NCBI GenBank assembly: GCA_963573305.1
Contig: OY754338.1
Location: 20,830,192-20,894,191, forward strand
Reading direction: 5' to 3'
Length of the DNA stretch: 64,000 nucleotides
DNA from: Pyrrhosoma nymphula
Taxonomy: Eukaryota > Arthropoda > Insecta > Odonata > Coenagrionidae
The position numbers and the translations under genes were made by a program. Shown here one piece after another: positions 23,300-35,419 of this stretch. The first letter of the stretch is position 1, and each line of letters opens with the position of its first letter. The notes under the pieces were generated by a model. It was not told the DNA's origin. It searched no databases and saw only the letters and a list, made by a program, of their open reading frames with translations.

Positions 23300-26200
23300 G
23301 TTGCAATGCGAGCCTAAAATTTGCTCAAGCTCTTCAGACTAGCACTTCAGAAAACATACTTTGGGAGATATTATGTACATAAATATAAGTATGATACAAA
23401 TTTCATTTGACTAATTAAGTAGGAACTAGTCAGGCGATATCGGTTTTTCTGCCCTTTTGTTTTTTAAAGAAATTCATATTATCATAAACGTTTCGCGACG
23501 CAATTCTGCAGTATTAGTCAGGCTATAAACTGCCGCAATGGTGTTAATCTAAGAAATATTAAACATAGCCTAAATAAAACGATACATGAAATGGGCATTA
23601 AAATGACCTGGATTCATCTTCACAATAAGTAAAATTATATATACATTCATTAAGAATGAATATACAATTTTTTATCACGCCAATTTACATTATTAATTAT
23701 AAAATATTATACGTTTTAGATAGTACTGATATTTTTTCCCATTTTCCTACCAATTTTATAATATACTATTCTACAATATATAAATAAGACATGATATATA
23801 ATAATTTTATATATTATGTCTAATTTCAATTATAAGCATTTCAAGATTTTGGTTTAAAAAAAACAGAAATAATTTACATTCATGAAGACATAAGGACTTC
23901 ATTTCTCATGTATGATTAATATAAAGGTATGCTCAGATTTCTTACGTAATTCTTCGCTATTCGCTATCATTTGTGATGCACCAGAAGCTTTAAAACAGTT
24001 TTTAAAAGTGTAACTCTAAATACTCAATTAATGGTTTAAAATTTCACGATTTTAATTTGGTGAAGCACGTAACGTCATCTATTGCTGTGATTAGTAGTTT
24101 CTAACTCCCAACAAAATAATTTGGCTTTGAGTCGACTCTCCGTGGTACTAACTATTACCTTTGGCTTCGCTCGCTTTATTTCTTGCTATTATCATGTTTA
24201 TGTACTTCGTTATCCTCATTCCGCTCGTCAACTTTCTCTCTTACGAAGGATATTATTTTTTATTTTTAACTCTGATATTTACATCGGTCGTACACAATAA
24301 ATGAGGCCACCCAGATAAATTTCACTAACAAGAAACCGTATAATAACTAAGTAAATCGTAAAGCTGAGAGGAGTATTATATATTCTCTTTTATGTGAATG
24401 AAAATATCTACTGTGCTTTTACTTCTCCCATTTTTAATTAATTAATTTGTTCACACTAATGAAACACTAAAAATTCTGAATCGTATTTTATAAATGCAAT
24501 TAATTTGAGGTTTTAGATAATTATCATTATAATAAATTAATTTGATATAGTTTGCCCCATGCATTTTTTGTAGGTATCTCCCGCATTGCATTAGTAAAAA
24601 TATTCCTTTTAAATTTGTTGGGCAACGCATTTTCAATAGATTTATTAGCAAACACGGTTTAAGATGGCGCTGCGTGGTGAAATTCCTAATAAATTCATCA
24701 TTAAATGTCTCCAGGTATATTTTGATCAGTCAGTGAGTTAGTAGGTATTTTATATTATTTTTGTAGACAATGTTGAAGTTCAAAAATTATATCCTCCATT
24801 GAAAATAATAGAAATTAAGTACGTCATTCGACATGTAGTCTAAATATTAAGATTATCATTAAAAAATGTCCAACATAATGCCAACAACCAGACGATGGAC
24901 TTGCACTCCTCACGCATCCACCAAGAACATTAAAACCTTGGGCCATGTACAGTTATAAGTATCCCTTTAGAATAATATTGTCGTAAAATGCTAAGTCATT
25001 GCTTGCACTGGAATTATTGCTCGTCTGGTCATTCCAGAATCACACTGAGGAACCCCTCCCCCTCAGTATATACCAGCGGCTTAGAGGACACTACGTAGAT
25101 TTAGGTGCTCTGTAAACGGGGTCTTCTTTATGACGTCATGAAAAGGTACTTACTCAGCCCCACTACCCCACGATTTAGGACTAATCCAGCAAGGTATAAA
25201 GCATGGGAAGAGGATGAGTTGAAGTTTTAGAGGGAAGTTTGGGACACTCCGGGCTCTTAAAGGTAGGAACGAGGGAAAGGGCTGATCACAGGGTGGATGA
25301 CAATCTGAGATGGAGTGAAGGGTTCTTCTGAAGGACGGAAGAGGGAGAGGACAAGTAGTGATGAGAGCAAGAGGGTTAGCTCGGTCATTACGCCATGCTC
25401 CTTAAGTCCAACTACCCTTCGCAACAATGTTGAAATTTGAGAGGGATCCATTTTATTCGTACCTTACTGCTGTCCTGAATTCATTGCCCCCCCCCCCATC
25501 TTAAAATACTCAGCACTCTTGCGAAGGAATAAAATTACGTTTTCAGCAACTTCTGCATTACATGCCAATTGACTGTCTATTGTTTGGGCTATTAGTTACT
25601 ATTCTCAGGATTGGAAAATTTGCCGCTACACATTTTTAAAAAAATAAAGAATCATGCATGTTAAAATGTTAATTTTTCTATTAGTTGTACTTGGTATGGC
25701 ACCTTTATCATAATCAGTATTTTAATTTTGTAATTTATACAATATTTAATATTTCGTGAAACTTCAACAGTGCAAATGACCTAAGCCGGCAACGCACTCA
25801 CAAAACTTAACCAATACAAAATACTCCTCAAATACTGAAGAAATACTTTCTAAAAATTTTCTAGTCATTTCTCAGTAAGGTGATTAAATGCAAACATTTT
25901 ACAAGGTAAAATTATTATAAATATTTTTACTTGCAGTAGTTAAAACAGGTTTTTAATCACACTGCTCAGTCATCTGGTATGTTTACTAAGAGGTAATGGT
26001 CGGTTCAAGCTGAATGCATGCAATGCAAAAGGGAACTTAACGAAAAAACATGACGAGAGAAACGTTAGTTAATGTAAATTGTTGTTCGTAATTATTAATG
26101 TAAATTAGTTTATGTGAATGCAAAAAAGCGAGTGGGGAACGATTAGCGACCAGTGAATAGCGGCCATGGATACACCAAATATGACCCAAAAAACGTCCAT

Positions 26201-26320
26201 TTCGCCTTTACGACGATAATTTCCGGTATTAAAACTGTATCATACACATCTCCCTATCGTTAATACCACCCTACCACACAGGTGGTGATTGTGAAAAAAC
26301 ATAGACCGTAAAATTATCTC
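23300..26320. other. AT-rich stretch, no gene recognised
   Basis: A 15-bp hairpin with one G-U mismatch lies at 23787-23821. A GC-richer part at 25020-25500 ends in a C homopolymer near 25486-25497 and has only a 64-codon minus-strand frame. No transposon termini were recognised. Confidence 0.4.
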
Positions 26321-26332
26321 TACGAAAGTCAT

Positions 26333-26710
26333 CTAGATAATTACAACATGTATACAGGGTAGCCAAAATACAAGTACATAAGGACACCTCGATAAACTGT
26401 ACCCACTATATCTTCCAGGTGATAATTTGCGTCGTCTTCGTTTTTTCGTAAATAGGTCGCTGAATTGTCCATTCCTACCCCGTATCTTCTTGTCCATTGC
26501 GTCAACCTCATCCACATATTGGCAATGAGGATTATTATCAACACACAGTATACCGAGAACATTTCCCTCACTGTCAAAGCAGCCCACCCCAAATATGTCG
26601 TTCACAAAGTCATACCTATGACAGTAATCGTCCATACAGTAATGCCGACGATAATTTACGACCATATGGTCACATTTATAGTGCTCTCCGTAGCGTTATA
26701 TCAACCATAG
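26333..26710. other. Unassigned overlapping frames, possible relic coding block
   Basis: Minus-strand frames of 110 codons (26333-26665) and 83 codons (26341-26592) overlap plus-strand frames of 81 and 93 codons in an AT-balanced region where this is less expected by chance. The 83-codon frame has a hydrophobic start (VYCVLIIILIANM) followed by a hydrophilic part. I recognise no family. It may be a decayed transposon or virus-derived gene, or chance. Confidence 0.2.
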
Positions 26711-26909
26711 TTCAGCATGTACATAGATTTCGTCTTATTTTCTACAAAGGCATGGTCGATAATTTAAAAAATATTTAAATTATGTAAATATATATATTAT
26801 CACTTAACATTTCCACTTCAGAATGTCTTGACCCTTTTTCTGCAATCATATCTTCCTATCTCTACAGAGATCTTCACTTCCGCACTTAAAAAGCATTCAT
26901 TTTCACTAA

Positions 26910-27089
26910 TTAGTTTTTCATGGAAACTATATTTTGACGTCGTCTTGGCCTTTTCTTCGGAATTAAGCCTTCAATGATTTTCTCTAGAAAGTTTTGTTCA
27001 CGTAGAATGGTTCTGGGAGCTTCATTTTCCCCTATCCTAAGGTCGACAAGCGTTTCCTGTCCATTCCTAGCTCTTCTTGTCAGCCCAGC
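26910..27089 (-). pseudogene. Probable LINE C-terminal relic
   Basis: A 59-codon open stretch reads AGLTRRARNGQ, then EAPRTILREQNFLEKIIEG and KKRPRRRQN before a stop. The sequence of a short hydrophobic-basic helix, an LExxIxEG segment and a basic RPRRRQ strip is the arrangement near the C-terminus of arthropod LINE proteins, just upstream of their terminal helix. No reverse transcriptase core is nearby. The assignment rests on a short diverged segment. Confidence 0.4.
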
Positions 27090-27359
27090 CTGATCGTTTC
27101 CCCTCTCTCATAAACCATCTACTGATTTTTATATTTTTTCCATTGAATAATAAGTTTCAATAGAATCCAAGTTTCGTGTTCATAAGTCATGTTCTCAATA
27201 ATATCATTCCTCAGTAGCCCTTCTCAATTCACCAATTGGATCGAATTCCGAATTAGACAATCATTTGCATGCCATCCCACGGTGGACCTCGAAGAGAAGA
27301 GAGATGTGAAATGACTTCCAACTAACTTACCCACACACGCATCGCCAGGAGAACAAAGG

Positions 27360-27720
27360 GTGAACAAATTGACGTCATGCCTAGCCAATCACACACCTCC
27401 ATCTCTCCCACGCATGGCCTCCGCCCCTCCACAATACCCTACCCACCCCCACATCTCAACTTCACGGACCACTCGCCAAGGAAATGACTTACTCCCGCAC
27501 TTGCCATTCATTTCCGACTACTACCTCCTCCCTATCGCAACCTTTGCCCGGGGAATACATCTTATTCTTCGTAGTGTCCCTCAGCTGTTCCAGGGGCGGC
27601 AGAGGAGAAAGGAATAGGACACACACTCCAAAGCCTTGAAAATGGCAGGAAAGTCTCCTGCCGAAACGTCGTCAATCATGGAAAGCCTAACCCGGTGGGA
27701 AACCCAAGAACAACTCATCA
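27360..27720 (+). mobile_element. Third PLE tail (Pro-rich C-terminus plus hammerhead-like end)
   Basis: An 85-codon Pro/Ser/Thr-rich frame (27360-27617) is followed by a perfect 6-bp stem GGCAGG/CCTGCC (27644-27649 with 27657-27662) and GAAACG (27663-27668), then GGTGGGAAACCCAAGAAC. This is the layout seen at the 3' end of the other two PLE copies in the window, with a different stem sequence. The CTGATGA strand is degraded to CTTGAAA. No GIY-YIG motif is legible upstream, so the copy is old or belongs to a different PLE lineage. Confidence 0.5.
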
Positions 27721-27839
27721 GCAATAGGACAAAAGTACCTATTCTGCCCCTTGTTAAACAATTTCCCCATTCGCCTTCCCCTAGCGATTCATCCTACCAG
27801 CATATCGTCTACACTCCCGTCTAAAGAATATAAGAACAA

Positions 27840-28500
27840 ACAATTCATTCAAATATATAAAAATTATAATAAAAAATGCCATAGTTAAACATTTATAATA
27901 TATAGTATTCACACCCATTGTGAAGCACAAAACATGCATCTTTAGAATTAAAAATAATATTAACCGTGTTAACTGAGTTGTAATTAAGAGGATCAGGGAG
28001 CAAAGAGTGGACTTGAGGATGGCTCTCTAATTAGGGTTTCGAGACAATAATTTGTTGATGAGCTGTTCTCAATAACCGTTACGGAAAACATTATAAATAT
28101 TTAATGAAATTCAGTTCTTATTCCATTAGTCTCTGGCATGGCCATTTGAGTTAATTCGGGAATCGGTTAAGGTGATCAGGATATAACGCAAGACTCTCCT
28201 TGCGTCAAATGGAAAATACAACTATCGTTAGATTATTCATCATTACCAGCAATCAGTTTCCCCCACCCGATTCTCTTTTCTGCTTGCCCTTTCAATGCTT
28301 CACGACTACTCGAAGTATGAAGAAGGTATGATGAGAAGTGAAAGACGCGAAAACTTTACTAAGGGTTTTTAATCGGAGAAACATTTATTTTGTCGAATGG
28401 ACGTAAATTTTATGACGCTGTAATCGTGGGATAAATAGAACCTGCCATAAGAAATACGTTATCTGCTGGTTATTTGTGACTCTATTTTCTTTCAAACTGA
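27840..28500. other. AT-rich noncoding stretch, nothing recognised
   Basis: No frame above 60 codons and no repeat border were recognised. Confidence 0.45.
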
Positions 28501-28773
28501 CCGTTTTAATGCTTCTAAATTACTCATTTTTAAATCTATTGAAAAATATAACTTCTTTTCACTTGAATAATCCGTTTTTCTGATGTTGAGATCCATTCTA
28601 TTATTAACCGAAATAAAATTTTTTAACCACATAAGACCAATCTTAAAATCAATTAATCCAATTACTCCGTTAAAGTAATAAAAGGATGACCAATCAAAAA
28701 TACAATGATATGCGGATGAAATTCACTATGATTCACAGTGAACGAAATGCAATATCAATGTGGTATCATATTA

Positions 28774-30313
28774 TGTGAACACAGCGGTGGTTTGGAGCCG
28801 GTTTGGTCAGGTTCGTACGAACCGTTAGTTCAAAATAATAAATATGCCTAATATCAACTACTAATTTCCAAAAAATCAAATTTTTTTTAATTGAAAAAAA
28901 TGTCCGTTTCAACAAATTTTTATGTAAATTACATAAATATTACTTTACAGTTTAGCCCATGGTCCTTATATTACTGGTTGCTCAACTGTAGAAATTTTAC
29001 ATAGAAAACGCTAGATGGCGCTGTTGCCGTCATCCTCCGACCACAAGGAGTTCATTTTTTTAATGGGTGTGGCGCTACGAACCAAGTAGTCCACTTCATC
29101 CTGCAAATTAACATGACTATGATAGCGGAAACGCGGACACGAGATTCTTTATTCGCCTTTACAGTGATAAGGAGGCTATCTGGAGGAGTTATTTTTTGAC
29201 AGTACGATACTGTGCGTAGTGGCAAAAAAAGTGGTGCTATTAGCACATACAAGTCAGCGGTGGTTCTGGAGTAGTGACGGAAAGTAAATACCGTGCCGTC
29301 GGTCGTTGTGGTATTCCATTTACTTCCCCGTGAACGCCATGGTGTATGAGAACAGGTCGTGTTCTGTGCCTGGGTGTAAGTCGGGATACAAGGCTACGAG
29401 GAAAGAAAATTCCAGACTGGGCATTAAAAATGCCCACTTGTTTAAGGCGGCGGTAAGTACACTGAATGTTGCATTGTATTTTCGGAAAAGTTGTTTTTTG
29501 TTCATGAATCTAAGCTGTGATAATGGTGGAGTGCCAAAGTCTCATTAACCTTAGCAATAAGTGTAGGTACACAATACAAATGTTGCAGCCACGTGTCCTT
29601 AATAACTGCATTTGTGTGTAGATGAAACTCCTTTTCCCGCTCATAATTTTCAGTAGACCTTATTTCAAGATGGCCGAAGGTGGTTTTTACAGCTTGTGGC
29701 AGACGTGTTGATTTTAATTTTGCTAGTAATCTGTGCCACCTATTGTCTATCGCATGGCACAAAGAGTGTTTGCATTGGAATTTAATACTTTTAAAAACAA
29801 TTTTTTGCTCAATCGGATGTGGAATTAAACTCTTAAAAAGTTATTAGGAACCTCATAGTTGTTTTACCTTGAATGGATCCGCTACCGTGGTTCGGGTTAC
29901 ATTTTGATAAAGTACTAACTGAGAAGCCCGTTGATTTTCAGCAGGAGGGTGAAGAGTAAGAGATTGTGTTACCTAGTTCATTCTGTGAATAATTAAGTCG
30001 GCCGTTGTGCGTGAAAATTCTGCTGTTCATTGCTCTTCGTCATAAGGTTCGTAAGTTTGTTCGCCATAGCCTGCAACACACCACTAATGAGACCTTTAAT
30101 CGCAATGTACTTCTCATTTCTATTTAATATGAGGCGTAATTACAATAGGTGAAGTCCCCATTCGTAAAGCCAATGGCGTGGTTACCAAGGAAATACGCAA
30201 TTGTTGATATCCGAGTTGTTGACATCGTTAGTTCCACATTTCCCCAAGTAGCAGAGCCACCGTTAACTGCGAACCCTTTGTTACAAATTTGGCAATACAC
30301 CGCTGTGTGAACA
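28774..30313. mobile_element. 1.5-kb DNA transposon with 8-bp duplication and THAP exon
   Basis: The element (28782-30305) begins CAGCGGTG and ends CACCGCTG, an exact 8-bp inverted terminal repeat, and is flanked by a perfect duplication TGTGAACA (28774-28781 and 30306-30313). Repeat copy B (near 36160) shows the same locus without the insertion. Eight-base duplications with CAGNG ends occur in hAT elements; P-type elements also make 8-bp duplications and carry THAP domains. The left end has a 14-bp perfect palindrome (28810-28823), and CAGCGGTGGTT recurs inside at 29255. No transposase catalytic domain was seen, so it is a deleted or non-autonomous copy. Confidence 0.8.
29339..29452 (+). CDS. 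THAP zinc-finger N-terminal exon inside the transposon
   Basis: An ATG in good context (GCCATGG) opens 38 codons beginning MVYENRSCSVPGCKSGYKA and ending HLFKAA, exactly at a strong donor GCG|GTAAGT, phase 0. CxxxxC followed by a basic GY strip and an HLFK segment is the start of the C2CH THAP domain, a DNA-binding zinc finger of animal transcription regulators and P-type transposases. The remaining Cys, His and the AVPTAA-like motif would be in later exons, which I did not find in the element. The exon lies about 560 bases inside the left end, so it probably encoded the N-terminus of the transposase or of a captured host gene. The frame shows no stop. Confidence 0.65.
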
Positions 30314-31662
30314 TATAGCAATTCTATTTGTCGCTCGGCTATTTCATGAGAATATGAGCGGCGCGTTTAATTATATAATGGTGCATCGTAATCTAAATTA
30401 TGGGGATATTCTGTATTCTTAGGACAAATGAATTATGCAGTATTAGGCGACAACTGAGCGGAAGGTCGCGCATCTAAATTTCTCTCCTCAAAACCCACTT
30501 TTCCTGCGCTGTTTTCTTTTCATTTCTAAGCAAACTGCTTTGAGGCAGGTAGGCAGGGAGACTGCTTCTACCTGGCATCATAGGTATGTATAGATAATGC
30601 TACAAGTATCTTTCTCACTCTTACAATAAAGAAATCAAGCACGAGATGGTTAGAACTATTGGAGCATTGGTGAATTACTCTCCACAAGACCTTTTTTTTC
30701 CTACGCTGTTTTTATTTATTTCTAAGCTGCTTCGGTAATCCCGGTCAAGGTGAATATTTTTTCCTCTGTCGAATATCGCACAAAAATTTGCTGAAAAAAA
30801 TATCAGTGTAAGAGCTAATGCAGATATTGCTCTCGCGAAGGCATTCATTGTCTTTGTTTAATTGTTTTAAAATACAAAAGGAACATATTCAGCAAAGATT
30901 CAAAATTCGTCATGTATCACGATAAGTCTTATAAAAGAAATCGTCGTTAATAATAATAATCGGTTAAATGCATTTGACACTTTTCTCGCGGCAACGCAAA
31001 AAACGCACGTCTCTCTAAATTATTAAAACGAATCATGCGTTACTTAACGTAAACGATATATCTTCATAGGGAAGCCTTGCAACTTATAATATTACAGCTA
31101 ACGTACGTTATCCTTGGTGCCCTTGCAAGCAGTAATCCAGGGAGGAAAAATTCCCTGTATCACCATCGTCAAAGAAATTGTTTAAACTACATCTCGATTT
31201 TAATTTTGACGTATAATTACTATTCTCGAAAATTAAATTGAGTAATGAAGCTTCAATTGAGCATTTAATGAATCACGACGAAATCTGCTTAACACTTTAC
31301 GATGGGAAAAATATTGGGAAATTGAAAGAGATTTCTGTTTTTTTTATACAAGTCTCTTGAGAGAATGAAAAAAGTAAAGGTTTGTACGTTCTTTTTCCTT
31401 TCTATCAACCACTTAACATGTTTATGCAAATTGAATTGAAAAGATAAAGTTAGTGAAATTAGTACAGCCAAAAAAAGCTGCCTTGGTCATGGAAATAGTT
31501 TCGTGGGATGTATGGCGTGGGAGGGTTTTCTTCACTTAACCAAACACTCAGCCCCACTTCATGTAACTTCCCAAGTACATTTTTCTTCTGCTTCTCAGGT
31601 CCTCCTTCACGGTTGAAGTTCTGTAAAACCGTGGCATGCTTGACCTTTGATAGTTTACTAAC

Positions 31663-31795
31663 CTGTACAGCGGCACCCCTTCGTTGTCCTTGAACCACAG
31701 GACCATGTTGACCCGGTCGTTGATTCTGGGCGGCCTGATGTCGCAGGGCAGCTCCGCGTCCTTGCCCTGCACCACCCACACCACTTCCGCCGGAA
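31663..31795 (-). CDS. Sidestep-like immunoglobulin V-type exon (first Ig domain, N-terminal half)
   Basis: On the minus strand a pyrimidine-rich acceptor (CTCTCCATTTCGCAG) precedes 31795, and the exon ends at 31663 with CTGTACAG|GTTAGT. The 133 bases are open in one phase (2 nt + 43 codons + 2 nt). They read PAEVVWVVQGKDAELPCDI then RVNMVLWFKDNEGVPLYR. This has the B-strand Cys, the core Trp in VLWFKD and the spacing of an Ig V-set strand A-C' block, and the VNMVLWFKD..PLY wording is typical of insect sidestep (side) family proteins, cell-surface Ig proteins that guide motor axons by binding Beat receptors. The signal-peptide exon should lie at higher coordinates, and the second half of the Ig domain at lower ones; neither was identified, so introns are long. 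It is the best-supported host gene in the window. Confidence 0.85.
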
Positions 31796-31879
31796 CTGCG
31801 AAATGGAGAGAAAGGAGAACACTCATGAATTGGTCACCATGATGAGTTAGTTCCATCTGACCTTTAAATGCACTCAACT

Positions 31880-34800
31880 AAATTGAATGTCACTTTAAAT
31901 ATTTATAAAACAGAGGGGTGTGCCTGTCACAAAACCTCCGGCTGCTAATATTTCAGTGAAAGAGCAGTGGAAAAATTGGTACAAAAATACTTTCCTACAG
32001 CCTTCAGCAAAAGAAAAATCCACGTTAATTATGGTATGACGTCATTTTAAGGTACAATAAAGCATAACGAATAGATACAAGCCGAGGAGTTTCTGCCTGT
32101 GATTCAATTTTAAATCATTGAATTTTCCACACTACCCTGAGTTACGCAATGCTACGCTGAAATGAAATCTAAAAAGTACCTACGTAAAGTATTTATCTAT
32201 AAATTAAATATGTTGATTACTATATAACCAATTAATTTATAAATAGTTTTGTACAAGACCAAATAGCTTGTATTTTAATATAAGACTAGTTGGATTTTAG
32301 TCCTTGCATGAATAGTTAATATTATTAGAATCAGCTTCGTTGAATGTATACTCATATACCTATAAGCTAAATGAAAAATTCTTATTCTATATACATAAAA
32401 TAAACAATTTACAATTACAAGAGTGTCCATCATAATGTCCTTAAATACTACACTATAATGTTTCCTTCAAATGTTGCACATAGTATTTCTCATTCGTCAT
32501 TCATATCATTAGCTATAACAAATACGTTTCAACTATACATACATATATTTAACGCCCAGTTAAAGCCCATTGTGTAATTATGTAACTCAGTCATAATGAA
32601 CTGTTCATGTAAGCTTAGCTTGCGTTACCATGAACGATATTAACCCAGCCGGCACTTCCTTAATACCCGGAACACCGAGTTCAAGATATCCATTTTCTAC
32701 TTCCTAGAGAAATCCTTTTTCAGAGGAATCAAATTCTCCACCAACTCAGCGCTGGGGAGGCCCAAAATCACGCTTCAGGACTAAATTTTTATACCTTTCT
32801 CCAAACTCCAAACTTCTAACATTTTAATATCGCGTGTCATGTATTTTAATAGGACACGAATATAATGCGATGGAATCACCTCACTACGCTTCAATGTGAT
32901 AATTTCAACTCGGATTGAATTTTGAAATGTAAATTGAACTCCAATGGAGAGAAATATTATGCATTGGTTTCTATTATATAATGGTCACCATCACCCTCCC
33001 CAGTGACCTAGTTTCCCAGAAATCCTTGCCAATGGACCAATTCTAGCAGAATATACGCTCGACTGGTTACAGTCTACCAATAAATCCTCGCCTTTGTGTG
33101 CATAGCCACGAGTCCTCATAATATGTAGAATCTTAGCATAAAATCCCTCAAAAACCTTAACCTCTTAATCATATACGTTCCACAGCCAACTTTTCTGCAT
33201 ATGTTTTAGATCTGAATAGTCGCAAGTCATTTTATGAAAACAGGAATTTTTTTTATTGTACCTTAATTTTTCACTAAGAACAACACGGGCAAATAGTGAG
33301 ATAAATTAATTTATCAAAACACCAATTGTTTACTAAATATGTAGAAAGTATTCGAAAAAATCTAATAATATATTCTTTGCATTATTAAAATATATTAAAT
33401 GACTCTATATTAAATGACTCTATATTAAATGACTCTATAAAGTATCAAGTATTATGAGCTTAAAATAGGAAAAATATGACATTTGATATTTTAACCATTA
33501 CGGTATCATTGCAGTATGACTAAATCCAAGTGTTAAACTGATACGAAGAAAATTTTACATTAGTTTTTTGTTGACTCTACACTTGCAGGAAAATTTACCG
33601 TGGCAAACATTTCAATTAAGTTTACAATGAATCCCTTTAACAGCAATAATTTCTTATAAGGTATGATTGGAGAAAAGCCTAATATAATTCGTTAACATTC
33701 AGATAGTACCTGCTAGTAAACTAAGGAAAAGTGAGGAAAAGAAAATTAGTAATTGCTTGCAATGCGATAGAATTGTTTTTACTTATTAAGCGTGAACAAT
33801 CGTTTTTTAGAGCTTAAAGGTGCTTCATAAATATTTTAGTTCAATTTTTTAAACTGGCATGCCACATAAAGGCGTAAAATATATTACTTTTCTATGAAAA
33901 ATAATTCTTTCCCACATTTATTGGAGGCTTATACATACACATGCGTTGAAAAAATAACTCATATTGGGAGCTCATTTGTCTTACAGCTCCACCAAATCTT
34001 AAGCGCTTTTCATATCCTTTTGTCTGCTAAAAGGAAACTGAAAATTTAGATCCATTTTTTCTCGATTTTATAAGTTTCTCAAGCAGAGTTAAAGCAATAA
34101 TCAACGAAAAGAGGATGAATGGAACAGAGGAACAAGTGCGTTCACGTTAAAATCTTTTTATGAACGGCAGACGAGGATTTAGCATATCCATTTTGGCATA
34201 CGTTTAATTTCAATATAAAGCGTAGCATGAGTTTTGAGTAACTTATTTAATTATTAAAACATAACTAGGTGTTCGTCTAATTATCTGCGAATTACTGCTA
34301 CAGATAACACTGCAGAATTAAAAGTCATATAATTTGTAGGTACCCAAGAGCAAAAAAATGCATTTGCCTGTAATATAATTACCCGAGTCAAATACGCCAA
34401 GGGACGAAACTATTTATATTTACATAATTGCAGCAATTATGCCGCTTCAACCGGGTAATGGGACACGGTACTATTTTTTTAGAATATTTCATAATATGAT
34501 AATCAACATATATTACAGCTTCGGGGTCAAAATACTGGCCAACTATTAAAAACAACTTCACATTCGCAGGGTATAGAAAATTATCTACCAATGATAAGAG
34601 GACGAGAACAGCGAAGAAGATTAAATAAAACTTTACTCGTGCCCATTCCATTAACTGAGCTGCCAAAAATCAAAATTTTTCTTGCAGTTTGATATGGTTT
34701 GAATAGAACTGCATTATAGATATATAATAAGCTTACATTTGAAAATGATTTATTGCCCCTGATATGTCCACTCACAAGCTCGTTTTGAGGTTATCAAGCA

Positions 34801-35415
34801 TCAATACGGAAAAACCTTTTCATCATATATTTATCACCATGTTAAATGGTGACGTCTACATCTGATGTACACGTCGACATGATTAAACAAGGAATTAACG
34901 TTTTTCATAACAGTAAATCTTATTTTACAACTGTGACTTAGTATCGAATTTACCATTTATCAAGTTTTGAGATTAAAATCTGAGAGATTGTCATTATATA
35001 ATAGGGATTACTATGACAGAATTTGACGGCAAACAATTAATTCATTTTAGTTACTGTTGCCGGTTATAATGAAAATATTCAAAATTACACCCATTCTAGT
35101 TTCTGCTTTATGCTTATATCCTCAAGCATATTGTATACACTGGCTCAAATTCATCTGTTTCAAAAATTTCGTACAGAATGACGCCTTTGTTTGTATACCT
35201 AACGCTCCATAATGTTTCCATTTGTAAATTGATCATTATTTTCACTACATGGATTATAGCATGTAATTATAAGCAAGTTGCTTCGTATGATTTTGTTTTT
35301 TCGTTTCAATTTTCTCCAAAGAGTAGGTATACAAGGTCAGAATTAGACCTCTGCGTTATAAAAGAAAAATATAGCCGAAATTTTGACTGAATAATTGAAA
35401 TAAAGCATACTGTTT
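31880..35415. other. AT-rich, presumably intronic stretch
   Basis: Apart from a short tandem repeat at 33391-33439 and a 12-bp palindromic hairpin with one mismatch at 34851-34875, nothing was recognised. The 92-codon minus-strand frame 34388-34666 is hydrophobic but lacks splice borders or known motifs. If the gene at 31663-31795 has its first exon upstream, this region is its intron. Confidence 0.4.
33391..33439. repeat. Tandem repeat, 15-bp unit, three copies
   Basis: The unit TATATTAAATGACTC is repeated exactly three times followed by a 4-base partial copy. It is an ordinary short minisatellite. Confidence 0.9.
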
Positions 35416-35419
35416 TGTG

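Larger units (their letters stand above)
28501..30893 (+). repeat. Interspersed repeat copy A, interrupted by a transposon
   Basis: The segments 28501-28781 and 30314-30893 are together homologous to 35908-36660. Shared blocks include TGCGGATGAAATTCACTATG, CATGAGAATATGAG and CGGAAGGTCGCG in the same order. Substitutions and indels show both copies are old. Copy A also has an internal partial duplication (around 30505-30545 and 30705-30740). No coding capacity was recognised; it may be an ancient transposon or a segmental duplication. Confidence 0.75.

Noticed and set aside
29502..29762. 86-codon minus-strand frame inside the THAP element
   Set aside because: No transposase motif recognised and no splice context; opposite in strand to the THAP exon.
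31459..31779. 106-codon minus-strand frame over the Ig exon
   Set aside because: Shadow of the Ig exon in another frame; the exon's own frame has matching splice borders and Ig residues.
33391..33439. CRISPR-like repeat
   Set aside because: Three head-to-tail copies without spacers: a minisatellite in a eukaryotic genome.
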